Shown here piece by piece: positions 34,665-44,600 of a stretch of DNA of 64,000 nucleotides (position 1 is the first letter of the stretch; each line of letters starts with the position of its first letter). The stretch is from contig JAEUUY010000029.1 in assembly GCA_016787225.1 (NCBI GenBank), forward strand, positions 1-64,000, read 5' to 3'. Position numbers and translations under genes: made by a program. The notes under the pieces were generated by a model, which saw only the letters and a list, made by a program, of their open reading frames with translations, was not told the DNA's origin and made no database searches. The stretch is from Chitinophagales bacterium. GTDB taxonomy: Bacteria > Bacteroidota > Bacteroidia > Chitinophagales > JADJOU01.

Positions 34665-35525
34665 TCAAAACTCAAAGTATACTCCTACGAACTTATTCTT
34701 AGTCTTATCACGATAGGTTTTAAGTTCATATAAATCATCTAATCCATACAAGGGTCTGTTTTTAAGTATGTCGTCAGCCTGCCATCGCAGTATATAAGGG
34801 TGCTGGCGCAGTTCGCTTTCATTGGCTGTGTTAATATTGATTTTTTTGATTGTACCTTTGGTTATGGTAAGGAAAGGTCTTATTTTTTGGAAAGTAGAAT
34901 CTGGAAACTTGTATATTTCACCTATTTGTTCTATATCTACAAAAGCACCTAGTCCATTTCTTTTTTCTACAATTTTTTGACTAAGGTAATCACCAATACC
35001 CGGTAATGACTTCCATTCTGCTTTGGTAGCAAGATTAATGTCAATAGATGATGTGGTAGTCGCTTTCTTAGCAAACTCATGTTTAAAACCAGTATTTGCT
35101 CTTTGACTTATTTCTATATAGGGTTCAATTCTAGCGTATAGTTCTGGAGTAACTCCATAAATTTTCTTCACATCTGATTTATCACGAAACTGACCGCCTT
35201 TTGTTCGGTAGTTTATTAAAATATGAGCTACCTTGTCACTAAATCCCAACTCAATGAGTTCTTCATAGCTAACTGTAGCTGGATCAAATGCAAACAAATT
35301 GCCTTTAAAATTTGTAATTATCTTTCGCTCAGCTTCTATTTTTTTGTTCGAATCAATGCGAGTAAATACCAAATCTTGACTTTCTGACAAATAGTGTATT
35401 TCTAATCCCCAGAAAATTAGTTTTATCAATGCCGCAGTAAAAATAAAAATGAAAACGACTTTTCTCTCTATTGAGATAAGATCAGTCAATTCATGAACGA
35501 GTTTTTTTAAGTTCTCAGTATTCAT
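34665..35525 (-). CDS. ComEA-like membrane-anchored helix-hairpin-helix protein
   Basis: 286 residues. An N-terminal membrane segment VVFIFIFTAALIKLIFWGLE is followed by three helix-hairpin-helix repeats: YEELIELGFSDKVAHILINY, WKSLPGIGDYLSQKIVEKRN and ESELRQHPYILRWQADDIL. Such proteins bind DNA without sequence preference. In Bacteroidota the three-HhH type is common and its link to DNA uptake is not proven. It stands beside kmo on the minus strand, 40 nt after it. Confidence 0.82.
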   Translation of the reverse strand: MNTENLKKLVHELTDLISIERKVVFIFIFTAALIKLIFWGLEIHYLSESQDLVFTRIDSNKKIEAERKIITNFKGNLFAFDPATVSYEELIELGFSDKVAHILINYRTKGGQFRDKSDVKKIYGVTPELYARIEPYIEISQRANTGFKHEFAKKATTTSSIDINLATKAEWKSLPGIGDYLSQKIVEKRNGLGAFVDIEQIGEIYKFPDSTFQKIRPFLTITKGTIKKININTANESELRQHPYILRWQADDILKNRPLYGLDDLYELKTYRDKTKNKFVGVYFEF

Positions 35526-35565
35526 AAGCCCCAGTGTTTTCGATTCAAGGGCAAATGTATAAAAA

Positions 35566-36903
35566 CTAGACTAAGAATTTATCAAAATAATCTTGTATAT
35601 TATTGTCTTTTATTTTTTGATAAATATCTTTATCTTTAGACATGGCTTCCAGCATTGCATATTGCTTTTTACCTATCTGATAGGCGTAGGAATATGGCTC
35701 ATTTGAAAATGAAACATATTGATACATAGATGTATAATTGTAATAAGAGTTTTCCATGATTTCATGTTCTATGTGTTTCATTTCGAGAAACTCAGGAATG
35801 CCCACTTTATGGCTCATCTCTATAAAATTATCTAATGCCATTTGTGCAATAGCATCTCCGTTTTCTTTACGTATCTTAGAATATTCACTAAACAATTCTT
35901 CTTTATTCTCGAATTTATCCATCAATTCATCAAAGATTCTCACATCTTCAAAACCACAATTCATACCCTGACCGAAGAATGGAACTACGGCATGCGCTGC
36001 ATCGCCCATTAATACTGCATTTTCATGATGCCATGGATAGCATCTAACTGTTACAAGGGCAGAAGTTGGATTTCTAAAGAAATCTTCAATAAGTGAAGGC
36101 ATTAGTTTTACTGCATCAGGAAAGTATTTGTCAAAATAGGCCTTGACTTGGTTTTCGTCTTTTAAATCATCAAAGGCTGCTTCGCCTTCAAATGGAACGA
36201 AAAGGGTACACGTAAAACTTCCATCCATATTGGGTAATGCTATAAGCATAAACTTCCCTCTAGGCCATATATGAAGTGAATTCTTATCCAATAAAAATTC
36301 ACCATCAGGTCCTGATGGAATAAATAATTCTTTATATCCATAGTCTATATAATATTGAGAGTATTGAAATCTAGGAAGAGCTTGCATAGCGAGTCTCACT
36401 CTAGAAAATGCACCATCAGTGCCGAGAATAAAATCAGTATTTAACTTTATATCTTGATTATTTATCGTATTTGTAAAGGTGATTTCATTGGATTTAAAAT
36501 CCACATTTTTACAGAAATGATCAAAATGAAAATCAACTTCAGGAAATGAATCCGCTAGTTCTACCATACGCTGATTGAGTTCACCTCTCGATACCGAATA
36601 TATGGCTTGGTTTTTTTTACCGTAGGGTTGATAGTTAATAGAGCCGTCAATACCATGAATAGTTCGACCATACATAGGTATCGCTATCTTATTTATTTCT
36701 TCTGCCAGCCCTATTTTCTCTAAAGCTGTCCAACCTCTTGTACTCAGCGCCAAATTGATACTTCTCCCACCGATATAACCAACTTTGCGCATGTCACCTC
36801 GGCTTTCATATACATCGACCTTATAACCTCTTTTTTGAAGATAACATGCCTGTAAAGAACCCACTAAACCACCTCCGATAATCGTTGCATTTTTCTGACT
36901 CAT
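35566..36903 (-). CDS. kmo: Kynurenine 3-monooxygenase
   Basis: 445 residues. Flavoprotein monooxygenase with GGGLVGSLQACYLQKRGYKV (GxGxxG), DLRK-like ESRGDMRKVGYIGGRSINLA, and VLMGDAAHAVVPFFGQGMNC followed by GFEDVRIFDELM, a KMO signature. It hydroxylates kynurenine using NADPH and O2 in tryptophan breakdown. The C-terminal segment is long enough for the membrane-association helix. The ATG at 36903 is chosen because a TATATTTG box (36922-36929) overlaps the upstream alternative start. Other kynurenine genes are not adjacent. Confidence 0.85.
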   Translation of the reverse strand: MSQKNATIIGGGLVGSLQACYLQKRGYKVDVYESRGDMRKVGYIGGRSINLALSTRGWTALEKIGLAEEINKIAIPMYGRTIHGIDGSINYQPYGKKNQAIYSVSRGELNQRMVELADSFPEVDFHFDHFCKNVDFKSNEITFTNTINNQDIKLNTDFILGTDGAFSRVRLAMQALPRFQYSQYYIDYGYKELFIPSGPDGEFLLDKNSLHIWPRGKFMLIALPNMDGSFTCTLFVPFEGEAAFDDLKDENQVKAYFDKYFPDAVKLMPSLIEDFFRNPTSALVTVRCYPWHHENAVLMGDAAHAVVPFFGQGMNCGFEDVRIFDELMDKFENKEELFSEYSKIRKENGDAIAQMALDNFIEMSHKVGIPEFLEMKHIEHEIMENSYYNYTSMYQYVSFSNEPYSYAYQIGKKQYAMLEAMSKDKDIYQKIKDNNIQDYFDKFLV

Positions 36904-36921
36904 GATTTTTATGTATTTAGG

Positions 36922-36929
36922 CAAATATA
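36922..36929 (-). promoter_or_regulatory. Minus-7 box of kmo
   Basis: On the minus strand TATATTTG ends 19 nt before the ATG at 36903, placing the transcript start downstream of the alternative start codon at 36924. Confidence 0.5.
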
Positions 36930-37033
36930 ATAATCTTTATTCGATAATATACGTGATGTCCATCACATTTGTCAACGAATGTAAAAAAATGGCTCAGATA
37001 GGTCATTTCATATAATTTTAGCATCTAGTAAGA

Positions 37034-38008
37034 ATGGAAAAATTTAAAGATTTAAAAACGAAGTTTGAAGAATTTATAGCTTCTGATTTGCCTAAGATTG
37101 CTCCTAAGGAACTATATGAGCCTTATCATTATATTGTCAATTTAGAAGCAAAAAGAGTCCGACCTGTTATGCTTCTTGCATCTAAGCTTTGCTTTGAAAA
37201 TCTCAATAAAGACGATTTCTACGCTGCTTTAGCTATTGAATTATTCCATAATTTCTCTTTGATGCATGACGATATTATGGATAAGTCTGATACTCGCAGA
37301 GGATTCCCAACTGTGCATAAAAAATATGGAGAAAATAGTGCTATACTTTCTGGGGATGCCTTGCTTATCCTTAGTTATAAGTTACTAGAGAATATTAAAA
37401 ACAAAGAACACTTTTTAAAAGTCTATAGCCTTTATAACAAAACGGCTATGGAAATATGTATTGGGCAGCAGTTAGATATGAATTTTGAATCAGAATTCAA
37501 TGTTTTAGAGCCGGAATACCTTATGATGATAGAGCATAAAACAGCTGTTTTATTGGCTACAAGTATGCAGATAGGGGCTATTCTAGCGGATGCTTCTGAA
37601 GCAGATCAGAAAGCATTTTACCAGTTCGGTTTGAATATTGGTATGGCTTTTCAAATTCAGGATGACCTTTTAGATACTTTCGGAGAGAGCGCAGCTGTTG
37701 GTAAAAGAATTGGTGGCGATATCTGTAATAATAAAAAGACCTTGCTCTATATATTTGCGCTACAAAATGCTCATAAAACACATAGAGAACTTTTACTGCA
37801 ATGGTCGCAAACCACTGATTTTAATCAATTTAAAGTAGAAGAAATAACCCAGATTTTTAAAGATTCAGGGGCTAAAGATTATGTTGTAAAAAAAAGAGAT
37901 TCTTATTATCAGCAGGCTTTAAGTTTTATTCAGGAAACATCTATATCCGAGTCTGATAAAAATTATTTAATTAGCTTTGCTCAAAAAGCTGTCGATAGGA
38001 TTAAATAA
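37034..38008 (+). CDS. Polyprenyl (isoprenyl) diphosphate synthase
   Basis: 324 residues, trans-type prenyltransferase. The two Asp-rich motifs are LMHDDIMDKSDTRRG (DDxxD, about 85) and FQIQDDLLDTFG (about 215). KRVRPVMLLASKL and GDALLILSYKLL are typical. It elongates isoprenyl diphosphate chains for quinone or undecaprenyl-type lipids; chain length cannot be read safely. The next gene, a PAP2-like phosphatase, begins 2 nt after its stop, suggesting joint action on prenyl phosphates. Confidence 0.93.
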   Translation: MEKFKDLKTKFEEFIASDLPKIAPKELYEPYHYIVNLEAKRVRPVMLLASKLCFENLNKDDFYAALAIELFHNFSLMHDDIMDKSDTRRGFPTVHKKYGENSAILSGDALLILSYKLLENIKNKEHFLKVYSLYNKTAMEICIGQQLDMNFESEFNVLEPEYLMMIEHKTAVLLATSMQIGAILADASEADQKAFYQFGLNIGMAFQIQDDLLDTFGESAAVGKRIGGDICNNKKTLLYIFALQNAHKTHRELLLQWSQTTDFNQFKVEEITQIFKDSGAKDYVVKKRDSYYQQALSFIQETSISESDKNYLISFAQKAVDRIK

Positions 38009-38010
38009 TT

Positions 38011-38700
38011 ATGGAAGCGATAGACTATTGGTTTTCTGATTTTAAGTTTAACTGGAAAAAATTTCTGTCCAAGAGAGGAAATTTTATTGAGTTATTTTTT
38101 TGTATAGTTTATTTTCTTTTCGTTTCTTTTTTATTCAAGAAATATCTTGTAGTGTATGAAACGATTCCAGGTATTCAACTTTATGATGTCTTGCTAGATT
38201 TTTTCAAACCAGCGGATGTTTCGGTATACATTTTCGTTCTGCTTTATACAATTATTTTTTTCAATTATCTGTATTTGTTAGCCTATCCAAGAATGTTAGT
38301 GTGTTTTTTTATTTTCTATGCTACATGTCTATTAATACGATTTATTCTTTTGAGTTTTATTAATTTGGAACCTCCATTATTATATCAGGAATTTTCTGAT
38401 CCTATTTTATCTTCTAGCACCTACGAAGGTATTAAAATTACAAAGGATTTATTTTTTAGTGGACATATGGTCACTGTTTTTTGCGCTTATTTTGCCATGC
38501 CAAATAGGTTGATAAGAATATGCTATCTTATTGGCTCTATAGCCTTAGCTATATTGCTTCTCGTGCAGCATGTACATTATACAATTGATATTCTGGGAGC
38601 CTATGTCGCTGTATTTTTAATTTACAGAGTTTATTATGAAAAAATTTACAATCATTCTAAGTTAAGTTTTCAATATTCTAAAGAAATAACACATTACTAA
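38011..38700 (+). CDS. PAP2/sphingomyelin-synthase-like membrane phosphatase
   Basis: 229 residues with about six membrane segments. The paired motifs FFSGHMVTVFCAYF and QHVHYTIDILGAYVAVFLIY carry the SGH and HxxxD residues of the PAP2_C (sphingomyelin synthase-like) group. It probably removes a phosphate or transfers a head group on a lipid at the membrane. It is sandwiched between a prenyl synthase (2-nt gap) and a carboxyltransferase (1-nt overlap), which favours an isoprenoid-phosphate or phospholipid substrate; this is inference. Confidence 0.8.
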   Translation: MEAIDYWFSDFKFNWKKFLSKRGNFIELFFCIVYFLFVSFLFKKYLVVYETIPGIQLYDVLLDFFKPADVSVYIFVLLYTIIFFNYLYLLAYPRMLVCFFIFYATCLLIRFILLSFINLEPPLLYQEFSDPILSSSTYEGIKITKDLFFSGHMVTVFCAYFAMPNRLIRICYLIGSIALAILLLVQHVHYTIDILGAYVAVFLIYRVYYEKIYNHSKLSFQYSKEITHY

Positions 38701-40328
38701 TGAATCTAGAAGCGAATAAGAACATCGATGGTATGCAATTAAAGATTTCTCAGTTAAAACGATTGAGAAATAAGATTCATCTAGGGGGTGGTGAAAAAGC
38801 GATAGAAAAGCAACATGAACAAGGGAAGCTGACAGCTCGTGAACGCATACAGGCATTGCTTGACAATGGTGCCCACTCTATAGAAATTGCCGAATTTGCG
38901 GGATATGAAATGTATGACGAAGTGGGTGGTTGTCCATCAGGTGGTGTAGTAGTAGTTATGGGCTATGTGTCGAAAAGATTAGTTGTCGTAGTAGCGAATG
39001 ACGCTACGGTCAAAGCTGGAGCTTGGTTTCCTATTACGGCTAAGAAAAATCTTCGTGCTCAAGAAATAGCTATGGAGAATAGAATTCCCATTATTTATCT
39101 TGTAGACAGTGCAGGTGTATTTCTTCCTATGCAGGATGAAATTTTTCCAGATAAAGAACATTTCGGACGCATGTTTCGAAACAATGCCAAGATGAGCGCT
39201 ATGGGTATCCCTCAAATAGCAGCCGTTATGGGCAGCTGTGTAGCTGGAGGTGCTTATCTCCCCATTATGAGTGATGAATCGCTCATTGTAGATAAAACAG
39301 GTAGTATTTTTCTCGCGGGTTCTTACTTGGTAAAAGCTGCCATTGGTGAAGATATCGATAATGAAACCTTAGGTGGAGCAACTACTCATTGTGAGATTAG
39401 CGGTGTAACGGACTACAAAATGGAAAATGATCAAGCTTGCCTACAAAAAATTAGAAATTTGGTCGATAAATTGGGACATAGGGCCTGTACAGGTTTTGAT
39501 CGAATAGAATCCCAACCTCCGCTTGGCTCTGCGGATGATATCTATAAACTCATTTCTGAGGATAATTCCAAACCCTATGATACTAGAGAACTTATCAAAG
39601 CTATCGTAGACAAGGGTGAATTTGATGAATACAAAGGATTATATGGTCAGTCTATTGTCTGCGCTTATGCTCGGATTGATGGCTGGTCTGTGGGTATAGT
39701 AGCCAATCAGAGACAAGTGGTAAAAAGCAAAAAAGGAGAGATGCAGTTCGGAGGGGTTATTTATAGCGATAGTGCAGACAAAGCTGCTAGATTCATTATG
39801 AATTGTAATCAAAAAAGAATTCCACTAGTCTTTTTGCAGGATGTCACAGGTTTTATGGTTGGTTCACGAAGTGAACATGGAGGTATTATTAAAGATGGTG
39901 CTAAACTAGTGAATGCTATGGCAAATTCAATTGTACCTAAATTTACTTTTATTGTTGGGAATAGTTATGGTGCAGGTAACTATGCTATGTGCGGAAAAGC
40001 CTATGACCCGAGACTGATTTATTCATGGCCTACAGGAAAAATGGCCGTTATGGGAGGTTCTCAGGCTGCGAATACCTTGCTGCAAATACAAGTAGCAGCT
40101 TTAAAGAAAAAAGGTGAGGACATAGATGAAAAAAAGAACAAAGAATTATTAGAGAAAATAACAGAACAATACAATAGAACAACAACCCCTTATTATGCTG
40201 CCGCTAGACTATGGACAGATGGTATTATCGATCCTGCTGAAACAAGAAAGGTAGTTTCCATAGGAATTGAAGCAGCCAACCATGCTCCTATTCCTGATCA
40301 GTATATTTTAGGAGCTATACAAACCTGA
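38700..40328 (+). CDS. Acyl-CoA carboxylase, carboxyltransferase subunit
   Basis: 542 residues, the length of methylcrotonyl-CoA carboxylase beta (AccD4/MccB group). N-terminal half: GKLTARERIQALLDNGAHSI, YLVDSAGVFLPMQDEIFPDK, GSCVAGGAYLPIMSDESLIV. C-terminal half: VFLQDVTGFMVGSRSEHGGI and GNSYGAGNYAMCGKAYDPRL. It transfers CO2 from biotin to an acyl-CoA; the FMVG and AGGAYLP patterns suit methylcrotonyl- or similar branched CoA in leucine breakdown. The biotin carboxylase partner is not in the window. Confidence 0.92.
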   Translation: MNLEANKNIDGMQLKISQLKRLRNKIHLGGGEKAIEKQHEQGKLTARERIQALLDNGAHSIEIAEFAGYEMYDEVGGCPSGGVVVVMGYVSKRLVVVVANDATVKAGAWFPITAKKNLRAQEIAMENRIPIIYLVDSAGVFLPMQDEIFPDKEHFGRMFRNNAKMSAMGIPQIAAVMGSCVAGGAYLPIMSDESLIVDKTGSIFLAGSYLVKAAIGEDIDNETLGGATTHCEISGVTDYKMENDQACLQKIRNLVDKLGHRACTGFDRIESQPPLGSADDIYKLISEDNSKPYDTRELIKAIVDKGEFDEYKGLYGQSIVCAYARIDGWSVGIVANQRQVVKSKKGEMQFGGVIYSDSADKAARFIMNCNQKRIPLVFLQDVTGFMVGSRSEHGGIIKDGAKLVNAMANSIVPKFTFIVGNSYGAGNYAMCGKAYDPRLIYSWPTGKMAVMGGSQAANTLLQIQVAALKKKGEDIDEKKNKELLEKITEQYNRTTTPYYAAARLWTDGIIDPAETRKVVSIGIEAANHAPIPDQYILGAIQT

Positions 40329-40393
40329 TTAATATTGAATTCATATTCTAGTTAACCAAACCAGTAGTCTATAACTTAAAATATATAATTGCC

Positions 40394-41206
40394 TTGTCTC
40401 TCATAACTTTGACTTCTGATTTAGGTTATAATAATTTTTCCTTAGCAGAGTTTAAAGCAAAGTTTGTTAGTCAGTTTCCTCAGAATCCAATTATAGATCT
40501 CTTTCATCATCAGGAAATCTATGATATAGAAAGTATAGCATATCAAATTCTAGGTGCATTGAACACATTTCCAGATGATGCGATTCATATTGTTTATAAC
40601 AAATATGCTGTTCAGAATTCACAGCTACTCATAGCAAAAATAGGCAAACAATACATTCTAGCTCCTAATAATGGATTGTTATCATTAATACATTTTATAG
40701 ATTATAATGCTAAGGTCTTTCTTCTCGAAAATAGCCATGATGGAAGTGATGGTTGGTCATTATGGATTCAAACAGTAAAAAGTTTGCTAGAAGATAAAAT
40801 ACCTAGAGATGCAATAGAAACGAATCAATTTGTGCAGACCCGTCCTTTTAATACTGATTTGCATCTTTTGGACGATAAAATTATTACCAGAGTTATTCAT
40901 ACGGATTCTGTAGGCAATGTGGTTTTGAATGTACAAAAGGAAATTTTTTATCAACATTTGGATAATCGGGCTTTTTATATCGCCTTTATCAGCTCCAAAA
41001 TATTTCAATTGTCTCCAAACTATGCCACTACTTATAATCAGAATCGCATAGGAGCTTTGTTCAATCCTACAGGATTTTTAGAGTTATTTATGATAGGCGG
41101 AAATTTGGCTAAACTGTTTAATATCAATAAATGGAAAAATAATAAATTTGAAATAATTCTGGACAATGATACGAATCGTCAAATTAACTTTCAGCCCCGA
41201 TTATAG
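40394..41206 (+). CDS. Divergent SAM hydrolase / DUF62-family protein
   Basis: 270 residues. ITLTSDLGYNNFSLAEFKAK aligns with the ITLTTDFG..D.YVG.MKG start of the S-adenosylmethionine hydrolase (adenosine-forming)/DUF62 family, and NPIIDLFHHQEIYDIESIAY with its DISH-I-P-D region. GALFNPTGFLELFMIGGNLA matches its C-terminal domain. The VDPGVG loop is missing (IVYNKYAVQNSQ instead) and the second Asp is Asn, so activity may have changed. The start is TTG because no ATG occurs before the first strand. The 3' end overlaps the next gene by 41 nt. Confidence 0.75.
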   Translation: MSLITLTSDLGYNNFSLAEFKAKFVSQFPQNPIIDLFHHQEIYDIESIAYQILGALNTFPDDAIHIVYNKYAVQNSQLLIAKIGKQYILAPNNGLLSLIHFIDYNAKVFLLENSHDGSDGWSLWIQTVKSLLEDKIPRDAIETNQFVQTRPFNTDLHLLDDKIITRVIHTDSVGNVVLNVQKEIFYQHLDNRAFYIAFISSKIFQLSPNYATTYNQNRIGALFNPTGFLELFMIGGNLAKLFNINKWKNNKFEIILDNDTNRQINFQPRL

Positions 41207-41453
41207 GCAGGATTTTATAGACTTAGTCACCCAATACAAAGATCAAATCCGCTCCTATCCAGGCTGTCAGGGAGTTGATTTTCTAAATGATAGACAGAAT
41301 GAAAATATTTTTTTCACGTATAGTCACTGGGATAAGCCAGAAAGTTTGGAATTCTATCGAAATAGTGAACTTTTCAACCAAGTATGGTCTCAGGTTAAAG
41401 TCTGGTTTGCTGATAAACCCGAAGCATGGTCGGTAGACGAAATGATGCTATAA
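41166..41453 (+). CDS. Antibiotic biosynthesis monooxygenase (ABM)-domain protein
   Basis: 95 residues, one ABM ferredoxin-like domain: MIRIVKLTFSPDYRQDFIDL, SYPGCQGVDFLNDRQNENIF, FTYSHWDKPESLEFYRNSEL. Dimeric ABM proteins include quinol monooxygenases and heme-degrading enzymes; no heme ligand is obvious. The start lies inside the 3' end of the DUF62-like gene, so the two are translated from one message. Confidence 0.8.
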   Translation: MIRIVKLTFSPDYRQDFIDLVTQYKDQIRSYPGCQGVDFLNDRQNENIFFTYSHWDKPESLEFYRNSELFNQVWSQVKVWFADKPEAWSVDEMML

Positions 41454-41554
41454 ATAGTCCATCGGATTGATTTTTAAAGAGAAGACATTCATAACCCTTA
41501 TTGAACAACCTTATATATAGATCCAATATTTCCTAAATAGTACACTAGAATTTG

Positions 41555-41615
41555 CAAAGTAAGACTTATAACTAATAGCTGCATTGCTTTTTACCTTTCT
41601 AAAATAAAGTCTTAC
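41555..41615. repeat. Inverted repeat upstream of the alpha-2-macroglobulin gene
   Basis: AGTAAGACTT and AAGTCTTACT (10 bp each) are separated by about 40 nt in the 245-nt gap. This may be a weak hairpin ending the upstream transcript; there is no strong T-run on the plus strand directly after it, though a run of nine T follows about 14 nt later. Confidence 0.35.
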
Positions 41616-41698
41616 TAATCCATTAATTTTTTTTTCATTAAACTATAATCTATCTAAACTATCTTAGTCTAGAATTAAACTAATGCACACCATCATTT

Positions 41699-44600
41699 AT
41701 GAGATTTTCAATTTTCGTGCTCCTTTTATTAGGACTTTCCAATTTAACAATGGCTCAGGATTATAACAAAGAATGGCAAGAGGTCGATGCCTTGCTGCAA
41801 AAGAGATTGCCTAAATCAGCCTATGAAAAGGCACATATTATTTTCGAAAAATCTTTACAATCTAATAATCAAGAGCAGATAACCAAGTCGATATTTTATC
41901 TACAAAATCTGTCATCACAGCTCGAAGAGATAGAATATGATTCGCGGACACAGAAGGAAATTAAGTTTATCGAAAAAAATATAGAAAGAGTCAATGGAGG
42001 CGCTAAGCGTATTTTATGGAGTTTCTTAGCATCCAAATATTCCCAATTTCTCGATCAGAATTATTGGAAAATAAAGGATAGAACAAAAAATACAGGGAGT
42101 CGGGCTGAGGATTTGACCCTATGGACCATTGAGGATATTGAGAATAAGACCATAGAATTATACTTAGAATCCATCAAGGATGAAGCTACAAATAAGATAA
42201 ATATCTCGGAATACAAAAATCTAATATCAAATACGAATTCCAAATATTGCCAAACTCTATATGATTTCTTAGCCCGAAGAGCCATAGAAGCGCTTAGTAA
42301 TGAAAGACATTATATCTCGGAACCAGTTCATAGTTTTCAGCCTAGTGCAGAACATTTCTCGACATTGCCAAAGTTCTTAAAGACAAGTATTGTTGTTCGA
42401 GAAAATAGTTCTAAGAAGTATGCTGCACTTAGCTTGTATCAGAAATTACTCAATGAGCACATTGCTGATAAAGAGCCAACAGTATTGATAGATATAGAGC
42501 TACAGCGCTTAGCTTTTGTTTTTAATAATTATGAGAATGATGATAAAGAATCGCTTTATAAACAAAGTTTGAAATATATCTATGAAACCTATCGCCAGCA
42601 TAGTGAATCCTACTATGCGCTACTTACCTTGGCCAATGTGCTTCGCAATGAAGGTGCAAATTATGCGAATACTAGAGATACTAGTTATCAGGGTCGTAAT
42701 AAAGAAGCTATAGCCGTCTGTGATCAAATTATCAAAGAATGTGCGGATGGAAATATTGTCTCACAAGCGAAGAATTTAAAGAATGGAATTCTGGAGAATG
42801 TTCATTTCTCTGCGGTATGCGAAAAGGTATATCTTCCAAATAAACCACTTCTAGTGCATTTGAACTATACGAGTATCAATAACATCTTTTATAGAATATA
42901 TCCAAAGACAATAGACCTCGATAATTTGCAGGAATACTACAATGATCAAAAGGATTACTTTAAGAAAGTATTCAAAGGTTCTGTAGTATCTCAAGGTAGT
43001 TTTAAACTCCAAAATCCAGGTGATTATTTCAATCATTCGACAGAATTAGATTTACCTCCTTTAGCCAATGGTAATTATACTATTATTTTTTCGAAAGATG
43101 AGAGCTTTGATTTCACGAATAACTTACTGCAGGGTATTTCAATATCCGTTTCCAATCTCGCTTATTTCAATCATAGAGAGCCTGCACAGTCCAATATGAA
43201 CCTCTATGTGGTTAATAGAAACAACGGTCAGCCAGAAAATAATGTAGAAGTAAAATTATATCAAAGTTTTTGGTCGAATCGACGTCAAGCCAAGCTCATC
43301 AGTTCATTGCAAACCAATATCAATGGCATGGTGCAGCATCCTTTACAAGATTATCAAAATAATAACTTTTTCTATGTGATAAAAAAGGATAAGGATATTC
43401 TCTATGAATTGCAGGAAGAGTATTTTTATAAAGATAATAATTATCACCAAGAACATGTGTTAGACCACTATCCGTTATTTCTGGATAGAGAAATCTACCG
43501 ACCAGGTCAGACGATTTATTTTAAAGGCATAGCCTATCAATCTTCGAATAAAGCAAATCCCAAAATCCTCTCCAATAAGGATATTGAAATTATTTTCCGC
43601 GATGGGAATTATCAAGAAATAGCCAAAAAGAATTTCAAGACCAATGAATTTGGCACCTTTCATGGTGATTTTACAGCACCCAAGACTGGACTACTAGGTC
43701 GCATGACACTCACAGTCAATAATAATACCAGTAAGGAAGTGAAGATAGAAGAATATAAACGACCGAGTTTTGAAGTGCTTTTTGATACTTTTAGGCAACA
43801 AGTGAAGTTGGGTCAGGAAGTGAAAATAGCTGGGACAGGCAAGGCATACAGCGGTGCTAATCTGCCGAATGCCACTATAAAATATCGAGTGAGTCGAGCT
43901 ACTCACTACCCATATTGGCGGTGCTGGTGGATGCCTATGCCGAGTGAAGACAAGCAGATAGCTTATGGTGAAACGAAAACCGATGAAAATGGTAAATTTC
44001 AAATTTCCTTCACCGCAGAGCAGGGTAAGGAAAATTCATGGGATAAAAATCCAATATTTCAATATGAGGTAAAAATAGAGATGAGCGATGTCACAGGGGA
44101 AATGCAAATGGGAGCGACTACCATCTCTGTAGGTAAAGTAGATTTTCAACTCGATGCTGAAGTCAAGCAGTTTTACACTCGAAATGAAGCCTTGAATATA
44201 CCGTGGAGTGTTCGTAACCTAAATGGCCAAATGATTGATAAGAGTGTATATGTCAAAATAACCAAGCTGATAGACCCAACCGTTCTTTTTCAGAATCGAT
44301 ACTGGGAAAATCCAGAATTACCCATTATTTCAGAGGTAGATTTCCGTAAAAAATTCCCTACCACACCTTATGGAAATGAGGATAGAATAGAAAGCTATAA
44401 AACAGGAAGCGTTGTATTTGCAGCAACTAGGCTGGCTAGTAATACTAAGGATCTCGAACCGCTTAACTTAGATACTAAAATGTATAAATCGGGTTCGTAT
44501 AAATTAACTATGAGTGCAATTGATAATGATGGTAAGGAAGTAAATATTGATAAATATTTCACCATAGTGGATGATTCAGAATTGGCGAAGAATAAACCCG

